From Ensifer canadensis (GTDB lineage: Bacteria > Pseudomonadota > Alphaproteobacteria > Rhizobiales > Rhizobiaceae), in assembly GCF_017488845.2 (NCBI RefSeq), contig NZ_CP083370.1, positions 620,001-684,000 of the forward strand: a DNA stretch of 64,000 nucleotides, read 5' to 3'. The notes below the pieces were generated by a model that made no database searches, had not been told where the DNA came from, and worked only from the letters and a program-made list of their open reading frames with translations. The translations under genes were made by a program, and so were the position numbers. Shown piece after piece: positions 47,433 through 55,544 of this stretch. The number at the start of each line of letters is the position of its first letter. The first letter of the stretch is position 1.

Positions 47433-49766
47433 TTGGCGAAGAACACGTCCCGCAATCCGCGTTATGCGGCCCTCAATGTGGGCGGCAACGAGGATACGCG
47501 CTGCCTGATCGATGCGAGCAATCGTCTGGCCGATGAGATGAGCCGGATATTTCCTTCCGACCCTGACATTGCCGACCGGCATTACTGGTTGGAAACGATC
47601 ATCAACCACGTGCCCGACTATATCTATGCCAAGGATACCGAGGGCCGGTTCCTCATCGCCAACCAGGTCACTATCGAAGACAACGGACTGGAATCGCTTC
47701 GCGACATCATCGGCAAGACCGATTTCGACCTGCATCCGCCACATCTGGCCGAGATCATCGCCACTGTCGAGCGCCGGGTGATCGAGACGGGAGAGCCGAT
47801 CTTCGGCATCGAAGAGCGTGCGATGGTGACCAAGGGTCGCGATCGCTGGCTGATGACGTCCAAGGTGCCGTTGCGCAACAAGCGCGGCAAGATCGTCGGC
47901 ATCGTCGGCGTGTCACGCGATATCTCCGACCGCAAGGCGGCAGAACGTTTGCTGGAGGGCCAGGCGCATCTTCTGGAGATGATCGCCAACGGCCGGCCGC
48001 TCGAAGAATTTTTCCGCGAACTGATCCTGCTGATCGAGGCGCTGGTGCCGCGGATCCGCGGCTCGATCCTGCTGCTATCGGCCGATGGCCGTCACCTGCT
48101 GCATGGTGCCGCGCCGAGCCTGGACGAAACCTATTGTGGCCTGATCCATGGTCTCGAGATCGGCCCGAAAGCGGGCTCCTGCGGCACGGCCGCCTGGCGC
48201 GGCGAGCAGGTGATCGTTGCGGATATTCATAGCGACCCGCTCTGGGAGGATTGCAAGGAGGTCGTCACGCCCTACGGCTTCCATGCCTGCTGGTCGACAC
48301 CGATCCATTCTCGCGATCGGAAGGTGCTCGGCACCTTTGCCCTCTATTCGGAAACCGTGTGCGTTCCCGACGAACCCCAGAAGGAGCTGATCGCCATGGC
48401 AGCCCATCTGGCGGGCATCGCGATCGAGCGCAAGCAGGCCGAAGACCGCATCAGCTTCATGGCTCACCACGATGCGTTGACCGGTTTGCCGAACCGGGCG
48501 CTGTTCGAAGAGCAGGTCGCCGAAGCCCTGGAAGCGTTGCGCGGAACGAGGCAATGGGCGGTCCTCGCCTTCCTCGATCTCGACAACTTCAAGCTCGTCA
48601 ACGACACGCTGGGTCATGCGGCGGGTGACGAGTTGCTCAAGGTGACCGCCACGCGCATGCGCGCATCGGTGCGCAAATCCGATATGGTCGTGCGCGTCGG
48701 TGGCGATGAATTCATCCTTCTTCTGAACGGCCTGCCCTGCGAGCGCGATGTCGTGCTCGCACGCCTTGAGGATATTCGGGCGGCTATTGCTGCGCCCATG
48801 CAGATCAACGGCCGCAGCCTGCAGATATCCTGCAGCATGGGCGTTGCCTGTTTCCCCAACCAGGGCAAGACGGTCGGCGAGCTGCTCGCCAATGCCGACA
48901 TGGCGATGTACCGCGCCAAGGAGCTCGGCCGCAACAATCTGCAGGTTTTCACCGAGGAGATGGCCGACAAGGCCCACGAAAAGCTGTTGAAGCAGGCGGA
49001 GTTGCGCCAGGCGATCGCGGGGCAAGAATTCCTGCTGCATTTCCAGCCGCAAGTGAATATCGAGAGCGGCCGGGTCTTTGCCGCCGAAGCGCTGCTTCGC
49101 TGGCGGCATCCCGAGCGTGGCATGATTTCGCCGGGCGATTTCATTCCGCTGGCCGAAGAGACCGGACTGATCGTGCCGATCGGCGATTGGGTGCTGCGCG
49201 CCGCCTGCCGTCAGTGCAAGGCGTGGCACGAGGCCGGGCTGCCGTTGCTGATCGTCAGCGTCAACGTTTCCGCACGCCAGTTCCGCGAGCGAAACTGGGC
49301 GGCGCATGTCGCCGCCGTTCTCGCCGAGACCGGGCTGGAGCCGCGGTTTCTCGAGCTGGAATTGACCGAGAGCCTGATCATGCAGGACGTGCCGGGCGCA
49401 TTGGCGACCATGCACGAACTGAAGGCGATCGGCGTGCATCTGGCGATCGACGATTTCGGCACGGGATATTCGAGCCTTAGCGCATTGAAGCGGTTTCCCG
49501 TCCGTCGCCTGAAGATCGACCGATCCTTCGTCGAGGATATCCCTGGTGATGTCGACGACAGGGCCATCACCGCGGCGATCATATCGCTCGCACAAAATCT
49601 CGGGCTGCGGGTGATCGCCGAAGGGGTCGAAACCCAGGCGCAGGTGGAGTTCCTGCGCCATAGCGGTTGCGACGAGATCCAGGGCTATTTTTTCAGCCGC
49701 CCGCTTGCATCAGCGGATTTTGAGGCGCTGTTGCGCCAGCCCGGCTTGAACGCCGACGGCATTTGA
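47433..49766 (+). CDS. PAS-GAF-GGDEF-EAL cyclic-di-GMP protein
   Basis: 777 aa, soluble. PAS (about 45-165: WLETIINHVPDYIYAKDTEGRFL), GAF (about 170-330: GPKAGSCGTAAWRGEQVIVADI), intact GGDEF (423-427) with a RxxD inhibition site at 414-417, and intact EAL (Glu552, AEALLRW; later DDFGTGYSSL, AEGVETQ). Both synthesis and breakdown of cyclic-di-GMP are possible, tuned by the sensor domains. The start is TTG at 47433 with GGAGG 6 bases upstream; there is no ATG before the PAS domain. Transcribed alone. Confidence 0.94.
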   Translation: MAKNTSRNPRYAALNVGGNEDTRCLIDASNRLADEMSRIFPSDPDIADRHYWLETIINHVPDYIYAKDTEGRFLIANQVTIEDNGLESLRDIIGKTDFDLHPPHLAEIIATVERRVIETGEPIFGIEERAMVTKGRDRWLMTSKVPLRNKRGKIVGIVGVSRDISDRKAAERLLEGQAHLLEMIANGRPLEEFFRELILLIEALVPRIRGSILLLSADGRHLLHGAAPSLDETYCGLIHGLEIGPKAGSCGTAAWRGEQVIVADIHSDPLWEDCKEVVTPYGFHACWSTPIHSRDRKVLGTFALYSETVCVPDEPQKELIAMAAHLAGIAIERKQAEDRISFMAHHDALTGLPNRALFEEQVAEALEALRGTRQWAVLAFLDLDNFKLVNDTLGHAAGDELLKVTATRMRASVRKSDMVVRVGGDEFILLLNGLPCERDVVLARLEDIRAAIAAPMQINGRSLQISCSMGVACFPNQGKTVGELLANADMAMYRAKELGRNNLQVFTEEMADKAHEKLLKQAELRQAIAGQEFLLHFQPQVNIESGRVFAAEALLRWRHPERGMISPGDFIPLAEETGLIVPIGDWVLRAACRQCKAWHEAGLPLLIVSVNVSARQFRERNWAAHVAAVLAETGLEPRFLELELTESLIMQDVPGALATMHELKAIGVHLAIDDFGTGYSSLSALKRFPVRRLKIDRSFVEDIPGDVDDRAITAAIISLAQNLGLRVIAEGVETQAQVEFLRHSGCDEIQGYFFSRPLASADFEALLRQPGLNADGI

Positions 49767-49946
49767 GCCACGCCGGCGTAACGCCGAAAAAGCTGTCGGA
49801 AACGTGATCCGACGTTTACCGACACAAGCCTCGTTCCAGCCGTAGATGCCAGCATTCTTAAATTGGGCGGGTCTGCGCGAATCGTTTCATTAATCAATTT
49901 CGTGCAGCACTCCAGTTCGTCGCGCACTCAAGCCTTTCAGAGTTCG

Positions 49947-50735
49947 ATGTCCTCTTCAGTTATTTTCTCCCGTCGCCAGTTTCTCCGCACGTCCGGTATT
50001 GCGCTCGCCTCCGCGGGCCTTGCGAGCTGCACGTCTTCGATGAACACCGATCGCTTCCGCCAGGAAACTGCGCCGATCTTTCGCAATCCTGCTCTTGAAG
50101 GGCGTTGGGTCGATCCGCGTGCCGAGGTCATTCTGGAAGGCCCTGCCTATGGAGGTCCGTTGCCGACGGGCCTGCCGCCGCAGAGCGCCTATTTCGGCGA
50201 TATCTATGCCGCTGTCGACGATGGCGGCAATCAGATCCCGGCCGTGCCTTATCGCCAGATCGATGCACGCTTCTATCGCCAGGAGGTCAGCGATCCCTTC
50301 GGCGAGCGTCCGGGCACGATCGTCGTCGATACCGGTGACAGGTTCCTCTATCTGATCCAGCCGGGTGGCAGCGCATTGCGCTACGGAGTTGGTCTCGGTC
50401 GCGAGGGCTTTGCCTGGTCGGGCCGCGGCGTCATCCAGTGGAAGAAGAAGTGGCCACGCTGGACGCCGCCCGATTCGATGATCGCGCGCCAGCCGAAGCT
50501 GGCAAAGTATTCCGCCAGCAATGGCGGCATGGCACCTGGTATCGACAACCCGCTGGGCGCCCGCGCGCTCTACATCTTCCAGAACGGGCAGGACACGCTC
50601 TACCGCGTGCATGGCTCGCCCGAATGGCAGTCGATCGGCAAGGCCGTTTCGTCGGGTTGCGTGCGCATGCTCAATCAGGATGTCATAGATCTCTATGACC
50701 GCGTGCGAGGCAAGGCGCCGATCCTCGTCGTCTGA
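49947..50735 (+). CDS. L,D-transpeptidase (YkuD domain) with Tat-like signal
   Basis: 262 aa. The N-terminus has a twin-arginine motif (SRRQFLRTSGIALASAG) and a possible lipobox Cys (GLASC). The YkuD domain (about 95-260) has VDTGDRFLYLIQ and the active-site motif VHGSPEW...VSSGCVRM with the catalytic Cys. It cross-links peptidoglycan or attaches proteins to it in the periplasm. The start at 49947 is placed at the Tat signal; the ribosome site is weak. Similar enzymes are abundant in Rhizobiales. Confidence 0.93.
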   Translation: MSSSVIFSRRQFLRTSGIALASAGLASCTSSMNTDRFRQETAPIFRNPALEGRWVDPRAEVILEGPAYGGPLPTGLPPQSAYFGDIYAAVDDGGNQIPAVPYRQIDARFYRQEVSDPFGERPGTIVVDTGDRFLYLIQPGGSALRYGVGLGREGFAWSGRGVIQWKKKWPRWTPPDSMIARQPKLAKYSASNGGMAPGIDNPLGARALYIFQNGQDTLYRVHGSPEWQSIGKAVSSGCVRMLNQDVIDLYDRVRGKAPILVV

Positions 50736-50876
50736 GCTGCGCTTACAGCGCCGCAGGTTGGATCAGTCCGGGCGTTCGACCTGCGCGCCCGGTTTCTGTG
50801 CTGCGCAAGATCGGCGCGACAGCCACGATCCCGGCACGTTTCTCAAGTTTTGAAATTTCGACGTTGCCGCCCGCGA

Positions 50877-51353
50877 TCAGACTTCGCTCTCGCCGGAGGA
50901 GAGCCGTCGCGTCAGCTGATGTAGGGTTTCCCTGATTTCACGGGCTTCCTCCAGGCTGCAGCCCGACGCCTTGCCGATATCAGCGAGAATGCCGAAAGCC
51001 TCCGTCTTGAGGTCATGACCCTTCTCCGTCAGGCTGACGATCACCTGCCGTTCGTCGCCGGGATCGCGTTGCCGACCGACATAACCTGCCGCCTCTAGCC
51101 GTTTCAGCAGCGGGGACAACGTTCCCGAATCGAGCCCGATCTCTTCGCCGATACGCTTGACCGTCATTCCGTCCTGTTGCCAGAGCGCCAGCAGCACGAG
51201 ATATTGCGGATAGGTGAGGCCAAAACGATCGAGGAGCGGCTTGTACGCGCGGTTGAAGGCATGCGCAGCGGAATAGACGGCGAAACAGAGCTGTTTACCG
51301 AGCGTCAGCGCTTCGTCCGGGAGCGTGTCGAATTGTGCCGCTTTGATCGTCAT
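50877..51353 (-). CDS. ohrR: Organic peroxide-sensing MarR-family repressor
   Basis: 158 aa. It has the OhrR start ALTLGKQLCFAVYSAAHAFNRAYKPLLDRFGLTYPQYLVLLAL, including the reactive Cys23, and a winged HTH (GEEIGLDSGTLSPLLKRLEAAGYV). Oxidation of the Cys by organic hydroperoxides releases the protein from DNA. It diverges from ohr. The ATG at 51353 is preferred because the longer frame (to 51410) runs into the operator. Confidence 0.94.
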   Translation of the reverse strand: MTIKAAQFDTLPDEALTLGKQLCFAVYSAAHAFNRAYKPLLDRFGLTYPQYLVLLALWQQDGMTVKRIGEEIGLDSGTLSPLLKRLEAAGYVGRQRDPGDERQVIVSLTEKGHDLKTEAFGILADIGKASGCSLEEAREIRETLHQLTRRLSSGESEV

Positions 51354-51390
51354 CTCAGCATTGTCGCAAATTTGGGCCGAAAATGCAATT

Positions 51391-51424
51391 TGCAAAATTA
51401 ATTTGCGCACAATTTAATTTTGCA
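51391..51424. promoter_or_regulatory. Probable double OhrR operator
   Basis: Two AT-rich, inverted copies (TGCAAAATTAATTTG and CAATTTAATTTTGCA) flank CGCA in the ohrR-ohr gap. Each copy also has internal symmetry, as expected for OhrR sites, so both genes are probably controlled from here. Confidence 0.75.
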
Positions 51425-51471
51425 GTATGTAATTCTCATTTCGACAACGAAACGCAAAGGAGACCCCGCCA

Positions 51472-51894
51472 ATGCCCATTCTCTATCGTACCACTGCATC
51501 CGCAACCGGTGGCCGCGCCGGCCAGGCCAAGAGCGCCGATGGCGTTCTCGACGTTACGTTGACCGTGCCGAAGGAACTTGGCGGCGACGGCGCCCGCGGC
51601 ACCAATCCCGAACAGCTCTTCGCTGCCGGCTATTCCGCCTGCTTCCTCGGCGCGCTCAAATTCGTCGCCGGCAAGGAGAAGGTAAAGCTTCCGGAAGACA
51701 CCACCGTGACGGGCACGGTTGGCATCGGCCCGCGCGAAGACGGCACCGGCTTCGGCATCGACGCTGCACTCGAAATCACTTCGCCGGGCGTCGACAAGGC
51801 GGTTCTCGAAGATCTCGTCCAGAAGGCGCATATCGTTTGCCCCTACAGCCATGCGACCAAGGGCAATATCGACGTCACGCTGACGGTCGCCTAG
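51472..51894 (+). CDS. ohr: Organic hydroperoxide resistance protein
   Basis: 140 aa thiol peroxidase that reduces fatty-acid and other organic hydroperoxides. Cys57 (YSACFLGA) and Cys123 (VCPYSHAT) form the active pair, with the conserved Arg in [23 protein letters not shown] precedes the ATG. Its TAG stop is the first triplet of a family-B repeat, so the repeat seems to have inserted at the 3' end. Confidence 0.97.
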   Translation: MPILYRTTASATGGRAGQAKSADGVLDVTLTVPKELGGDGARGTNPEQLFAAGYSACFLGALKFVAGKEKVKLPEDTTVTGTVGIGPREDGTGFGIDAALEITSPGVDKAVLEDLVQKAHIVCPYSHATKGNIDVTLTVA

Positions 51895-51992
51895 AGCCTT
51901 TGCAGGAAAGTGCGAAGCGGTTTTCCGTCAGGAAATGCTTGGAAACAAAGAGGCCGAGCGTTTGCGGCTTCGTTTAAACCGGAAACGCTCTA
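51892..51992. repeat. Dispersed palindromic repeat, family B, copy at the ohr stop
   Basis: Begins TAGAGC and ends GCTCTA. It contains the GCGAAGCGGTTTTCCGTCAGG block also found at 52490-52531 and, inverted, at 54990-55025. The first TAG is the stop codon of ohr. Confidence 0.85.
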
Positions 51993-52011
51993 AGCCTCTC
52001 GTTTCGCTAAT

Positions 52012-52049
52012 AAACAATAAAGCCCGGCTCCCGCCGGGCTTTATTGTTT
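52012..52049. terminator. Very strong bidirectional terminator
   Basis: AACAATAAAGCCCGGC pairs perfectly with GCCGGGCTTTATTGTT (17 bp with the next pair) around TCCC. T-rich on both strands, between ohr and the convergent PhnA-type gene. Confidence 0.92.
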
Positions 52050-52117
52050 GTCTGCTCAGCTTCGCGCGTCATTGACGGCGAGGGCGCGCTACCCGTTTCC
52101 TGCCGCGCGCAGCAGCA

Positions 52118-52330
52118 TCAGGCCTTCTTCAGGAATTCGGTGCGCAGCACGAGGCCCTTGATCTTCTCGACCCGGCACTCGACTTCGTCAGGATTGTCGG
52201 TGAGGCGAATGCCCTTGACCACCGTGCCGCGCTTCAGCGTCGTCGAGGTGCCCTTGACCTTCAGGTCCTTGATCAGGGTGACGTTGTCGCCGTCGTTGAG
52301 GATGGCGCCGTTCGAGTCTTTCACGTCCAT
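52118..52330 (-). CDS. PhnA/YjdM C-terminal domain protein
   Basis: 70 aa. MDVKDSNGAILNDGDNVTLIKDLKVKGTSTTLKRGTVVKGIRL is the SH3-like PhnA C-terminal domain without the N-terminal zinc ribbon of E. coli YjdM. The name comes from a historical link to phosphonate genes; the real role is unclear. The ATG at 52330 has AAGGAC upstream; the GTG/other start at 52345 is not needed. Confidence 0.88.
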   Translation of the reverse strand: MDVKDSNGAILNDGDNVTLIKDLKVKGTSTTLKRGTVVKGIRLTDNPDEVECRVEKIKGLVLRTEFLKKA

Positions 52331-52449
52331 GGGATGTCCTTTCAAGATGCAGGCACGCCCTGATCCGGCGGATCAGGGCGTGCAGAGATGGTCTATTCTA
52401 TCGCCGCGGCGGACAGCGTCCGCGCCGTTGCGCTGCGGCGCTTCCGCTT

Positions 52450-52534
52450 TAGAGGAGCCGGGGAAACGCCCTCGCTCCTGCCTTTCCGTATCTCCTGACG
52501 GAAAACCGCTTCGCACTTTCCTGGAAATACTCTA
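52450..52534. repeat. Dispersed palindromic repeat, family B, diverged copy
   Basis: Inverted relative to the copy at 51892. The conserved core CCTGACGGAAAACCGCTTCG and the GGAAATACTCTA end are clear; the outer part is diverged. Read on the minus strand its last bases supply the TAG stop of the HerA-like gene. Confidence 0.75.
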
Positions 52535-54094
52535 GCGCCTGCTCAGGCTGCCAAGGATGCCGCGAACCAATGCGCGGCCAACCTGGGTTGCAACGGTGCG
52601 GGCAACCGATTTCATCGCCGCTTCCACCACGGTTTCGCGTTGATATCCGGAGGAGCGCGGACGGGCCTGCTTTCCGGCCGGGGCCGCAGACTCGTCGTCG
52701 CCGAAGGCCGGAAGCGTCCAGCGGCCACCGCCGGTATCGGCTTCCACCGGCGCCTGCTCGGCTTGCTGCTGCGCTTCCGCCACCTTCTTGGCGCGCGCCG
52801 TCAGCATTTCATAGGCCGAATCTCGGTCGAAATCTTCGTCGTACTGGCCACGGACGGGGCTGACATCCATGACCTTCTGCCGCTCTTCCGCCGTCAGCGG
52901 GCCGACACGCGATTGCGGCGGGCGCACCAGCGTGCGCTCCACCATCGACGGCGCGCCCCTGCCTTCGAGCGTCGAGACCAGCGCCTCGCCGGTGCCGAGA
53001 TTGGTGATGACGGTGGCGCAGTCGAACTCCGGGTTCGGGCGGAAGGTGTCGGCGGCGGTCTTCACCGCCTTCTGGTCGCGCGGCGTATAGGCGCGCAGCG
53101 CATGCTGGACGCGGTTGCCAAGCTGGCCGAGGATCGTTTCCGGCACGTCGAGCGGGTTCTGCGTCACGAAATAGACGCCGACGCCCTTGGAGCGGATGAG
53201 GCGGACGACCTGTTCGACCCGCTCGGTCAGCACCTTCGGCGCATCGTTGAACAGCAGATGCGCCTCGTCGAAGAAGAACACCAGCTTCGGCTTCTCGGGA
53301 TCGCCGACCTCAGGCAGCTCCTCGAACAGCTCGGACAAAAGCCACAGCAGGAAGGTCGCGTAGAGGCGCGGGTTCATCATCAGCTTGTCGGCGGCAAGCA
53401 CCGAGATCGCGCCGCGCCCGTCATTGGTCGTGCGCATGATGTCGGTGATCTTCAGTGCCGGCTCGCCGAAGAAATGTTCGGCGCCCTGCTGTTCCAGGAT
53501 TAGCAGTTCGCGCTGGATCGAGCCGACGGAGGCCTTGGAGATGAAGCCGAACTGGTTGGAAAGCTGGGTGGCGTTCTCGCCCATGTAGTTGAGCAGCGCC
53601 TGCAGATCCTTCAGATCGAGCAGCGGCAGGCCGCCCTGGTCGGCGATCTTGAAGGCGATGTTGAGCACGCCTTCCTGAGCGTCCGTCGCATTCATCAGCC
53701 TCGACAGGAGGAGTGGACCCATTTCCGACATGGTGGTGCGGACGCGGTGGCCCTTTTCCCCGTAGAGATCCCAGAAAATGACCGGGAATTCCTGGAACTC
53801 GTAGGGGTTGGTCGGCAGGCCGATCTGTTCGGCGCGCTTGAGGATGAAGTCTTTGGCCTCGCCGATCGCACCGATGCCCGAGAGGTCGCCCTTGACGTCG
53901 GCGCAGAACACCGGAACGCCGGCGCTGGAAAATCCTTCGGCGAGGATCTGCAGGGTAATGGTCTTGCCGGTGCCGGTGGCGCCGGTGATGAGCCCGTGGC
54001 GGTTGCCGAATTTCAGCTCGAGATATTCGCCTTTGTTGATCGTATCATCCGGCTTGCGGCTGGCGCCGATAAAGAGCTTGCCTTCTTCCACCAT
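52532..54094 (-). CDS. HerA-like ATPase (DUF853, YjgR type)
   Basis: 520 aa. Walker A GATGTGKT (residues 38-45) and Walker B region LVFFFDEAHLLF, with a later VRLIRSKGVGVYFVTQNPLDVPE, give an FtsK/HerA-superfamily ATPase close to E. coli YjgR. The C-terminal ~70 residues are Ala/Gln/Glu-rich and end in a basic helix (TQVGRALVRGILGSL). The role is unknown, perhaps DNA or protein translocation; no NurA or Sir2 partner is adjacent, which argues against a HerA defence system. Its stop lies in a family-B repeat. Confidence 0.92.
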   Translation of the reverse strand: MVEEGKLFIGASRKPDDTINKGEYLELKFGNRHGLITGATGTGKTITLQILAEGFSSAGVPVFCADVKGDLSGIGAIGEAKDFILKRAEQIGLPTNPYEFQEFPVIFWDLYGEKGHRVRTTMSEMGPLLLSRLMNATDAQEGVLNIAFKIADQGGLPLLDLKDLQALLNYMGENATQLSNQFGFISKASVGSIQRELLILEQQGAEHFFGEPALKITDIMRTTNDGRGAISVLAADKLMMNPRLYATFLLWLLSELFEELPEVGDPEKPKLVFFFDEAHLLFNDAPKVLTERVEQVVRLIRSKGVGVYFVTQNPLDVPETILGQLGNRVQHALRAYTPRDQKAVKTAADTFRPNPEFDCATVITNLGTGEALVSTLEGRGAPSMVERTLVRPPQSRVGPLTAEERQKVMDVSPVRGQYDEDFDRDSAYEMLTARAKKVAEAQQQAEQAPVEADTGGGRWTLPAFGDDESAAPAGKQARPRSSGYQRETVVEAAMKSVARTVATQVGRALVRGILGSLSRR

Positions 54095-54449
54095 GTGGGC
54101 TTCATCTCCGTTTCATCAATGAAAGCGGGCGGTTCGCGGCATGTCTGCCGGGCCCGTCATCGAAATGTGGCTCGTTCCTGTTATAGGCGGTGCTGCTCCA
54201 CCCGGCAACAAGGTGATTGCGGCGCGCAACCCGAAACCAGCGGAGCTGGTGGCGGCCGATCGGTCGCATTGCCAAGCGGTCACGACCGTGAAACGATTGC
54301 CCCGAGCCGCGGAATTGCGCCGCTACGCGATGCGCGGAGAGCTGCTTGAAAGCTGGTGGATTGCCCGGCATTCCATCCATCGTCGCTTGTTATTTCGGAA
54401 GCGATCATTTACCTTGACGTCAACGTCAAAATTCAACGAGGAGTTATCC
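54095..54449. other. Divergent intergenic stretch
   Basis: About 355 bases between the HerA-like gene and the DUF2267-like gene. No credible gene; it contains a TTGACG/CGTCAA inverted repeat (54414-54429) just before the latter. Confidence 0.5.
54414..54429. promoter_or_regulatory. Inverted repeat, possible MerR-type operator
   Basis: TTGACG-TCAA-CGTCAA is a perfect inverted repeat 20 bases before the start of the DUF2267-like gene. Its shape recalls MerR-family sites such as LiuR's. No MerR gene is in the window. Confidence 0.45.
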
Positions 54450-54842
54450 ATGAATGAACTGGTCACGCGCGTAGCGGAGAATGTCGGCCTAGAGCCTGCG
54501 ACGGCTGAAAAGGCTGTCGGCATGATCCTCGGCTTCCTGCAGCGCGAAGCGGCTGACGGTCCGGTCGCCCAGATGATCGAATCGATCCCGGGCGCAACCG
54601 ACCTGATCGCACAGTACAACGGCGAAGGCACGGGCGGCGGCGGTCTGCTCGGCGGCCTGATGTCGGCGATCGGCGGCGGCGGTGTCATGGCGCTCGGCCA
54701 GCAGCTGATGAGCCAGGGCCTCGGCATGGGCGAGATCACCTCGCTCGCCAAGGAAACCATTGCTTTCGCCAAGGAAAAGGCTGGCGCCGATGTCGTCGAC
54801 GAAGTTGTCGCCTCGGTCCCGGGCCTCAGCCAGTTCGTCTGA
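54450..54842 (+). CDS. DUF2267/DUF2780-like small protein
   Basis: 130 aa. A helical N-terminal domain (LVTRVAENVGLEPATAEKAVGMILGFLQREA) is followed by a Gly-rich hinge (GEGTGGGGLLGGLMSAIGGGG) and a helical end. The pattern fits small conserved alphaproteobacterial proteins of the DUF2267 or DUF2780 kind. GAGGAG gives a strong ribosome site, and a strong terminator follows. Function unknown. Confidence 0.82.
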   Translation: MNELVTRVAENVGLEPATAEKAVGMILGFLQREAADGPVAQMIESIPGATDLIAQYNGEGTGGGGLLGGLMSAIGGGGVMALGQQLMSQGLGMGEITSLAKETIAFAKEKAGADVVDEVVASVPGLSQFV

Positions 54843-54868
54843 TCTCTTTCGGCTCTGCTTGAAGAAAA

Positions 54869-54898
54869 CCCACCGGCGCCAGCGCCGGTGGGTTTTTT
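54869..54898 (+). terminator. Strong intrinsic terminator
   Basis: CCCACCGGCG/CGCCGGTGGG form a perfect 10-bp stem with loop CCAG, followed by six T, 26 bases after the DUF2267-like stop. Confidence 0.93.
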
Positions 54899-54929
54899 GT
54901 TGTCTTGGTGTCGTACCCTCGATCGACGA

Positions 54930-55034
54930 TAGAGCGTTTCGGGTTTGGACGAAGTCGCAGAAACGCTCTATCTCTTTGTTTTTTACGGATTTCCTGACGG
55001 AAAATCGCTTCGCACTTTTCCTGGAAATGCTCTA
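54930..55034. repeat. Dispersed palindromic repeat, family B, complete copy
   Basis: Begins TAGAGCGTTTCGGG and contains AGAAACGCTCTA, forming one hairpin. The second half holds CTGACGGAAAATCGCTTCGC and ends GGAAATGCTCTA. Read on the minus strand, its edge supplies the stop of the decayed MBL gene. Confidence 0.85.
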
Positions 55035-55544
55035 ACCATCGGCACCGTGCTTCAGCCGCCGCGTCATCGCATCGATCTGGCGTTCCGTTTCCCGTACCTC
55101 GGTCTGATGAAGCGGCAGTCCCTTTGCCAGGCTCGGCACGACGCTGGCCATCGTCCCAGAGAAAGCAGGCCGAGCCCGCCGTATGCCCAGGTGTGGGGAT
55201 CACTTCAAAATCCGCGGAAGGCAGTTCGCGATCAGCAAAACCACCGGCCATTCGGCAATGTGCCCGGATCTGCCGGCGTTCCAGGGTCCAAACAGCGGTG
55301 CGCCGAGGTGGTCTGAGGCCCAATCGCAGGAGGGCATCGCCTGGTGATGGTGGTTGATGTGCTACCGTGCGATCGCGCCCACCGAAACGAGGCCTTCGGC
55401 CTCTTCGGCCAATTGCCGCGAGGCGCAGACGAGCAGGGTGCCAGCATCGCGACGAAGTACGAAGGCGCGACCGGTGAAATTGGGGGCGAAGCTGAGCCGT
55501 TCCGCCCCGGCGCCGTAGAGGGTGTCGAACAGATGCTCCATCAC
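55032..55544 (-). pseudogene. Decayed MBL-fold hydrolase gene
   Basis: On the minus strand it begins GTGATGGAGCATCTG and reads DTLYGAGAERLSFAPNFTGRAFVLRRDAG. An in-frame TAG follows GAIAR (55362); the frame then continues with INHHHQAMPSCDWASDHLGAPLF, a recognisable MBL stretch. The sequence then jumps frame: GGFADRELPSADFEVIPTPG with HTAGSACFLWDDG. After an internal loss it ends in a third frame with SLAKGLPLHQTE...IDAMTRRL. The metal site is incomplete. It was once translationally coupled (GTGA) to the MFS gene. Confidence 0.8.

Noticed and set aside
52532..54094. HerA-like ATPase as part of a HerA-NurA or HerA-Sir2 defence system
   Set aside because: No nuclease, Sir2 or DUF4297 partner is adjacent; the YjgR-type architecture is a housekeeping family.
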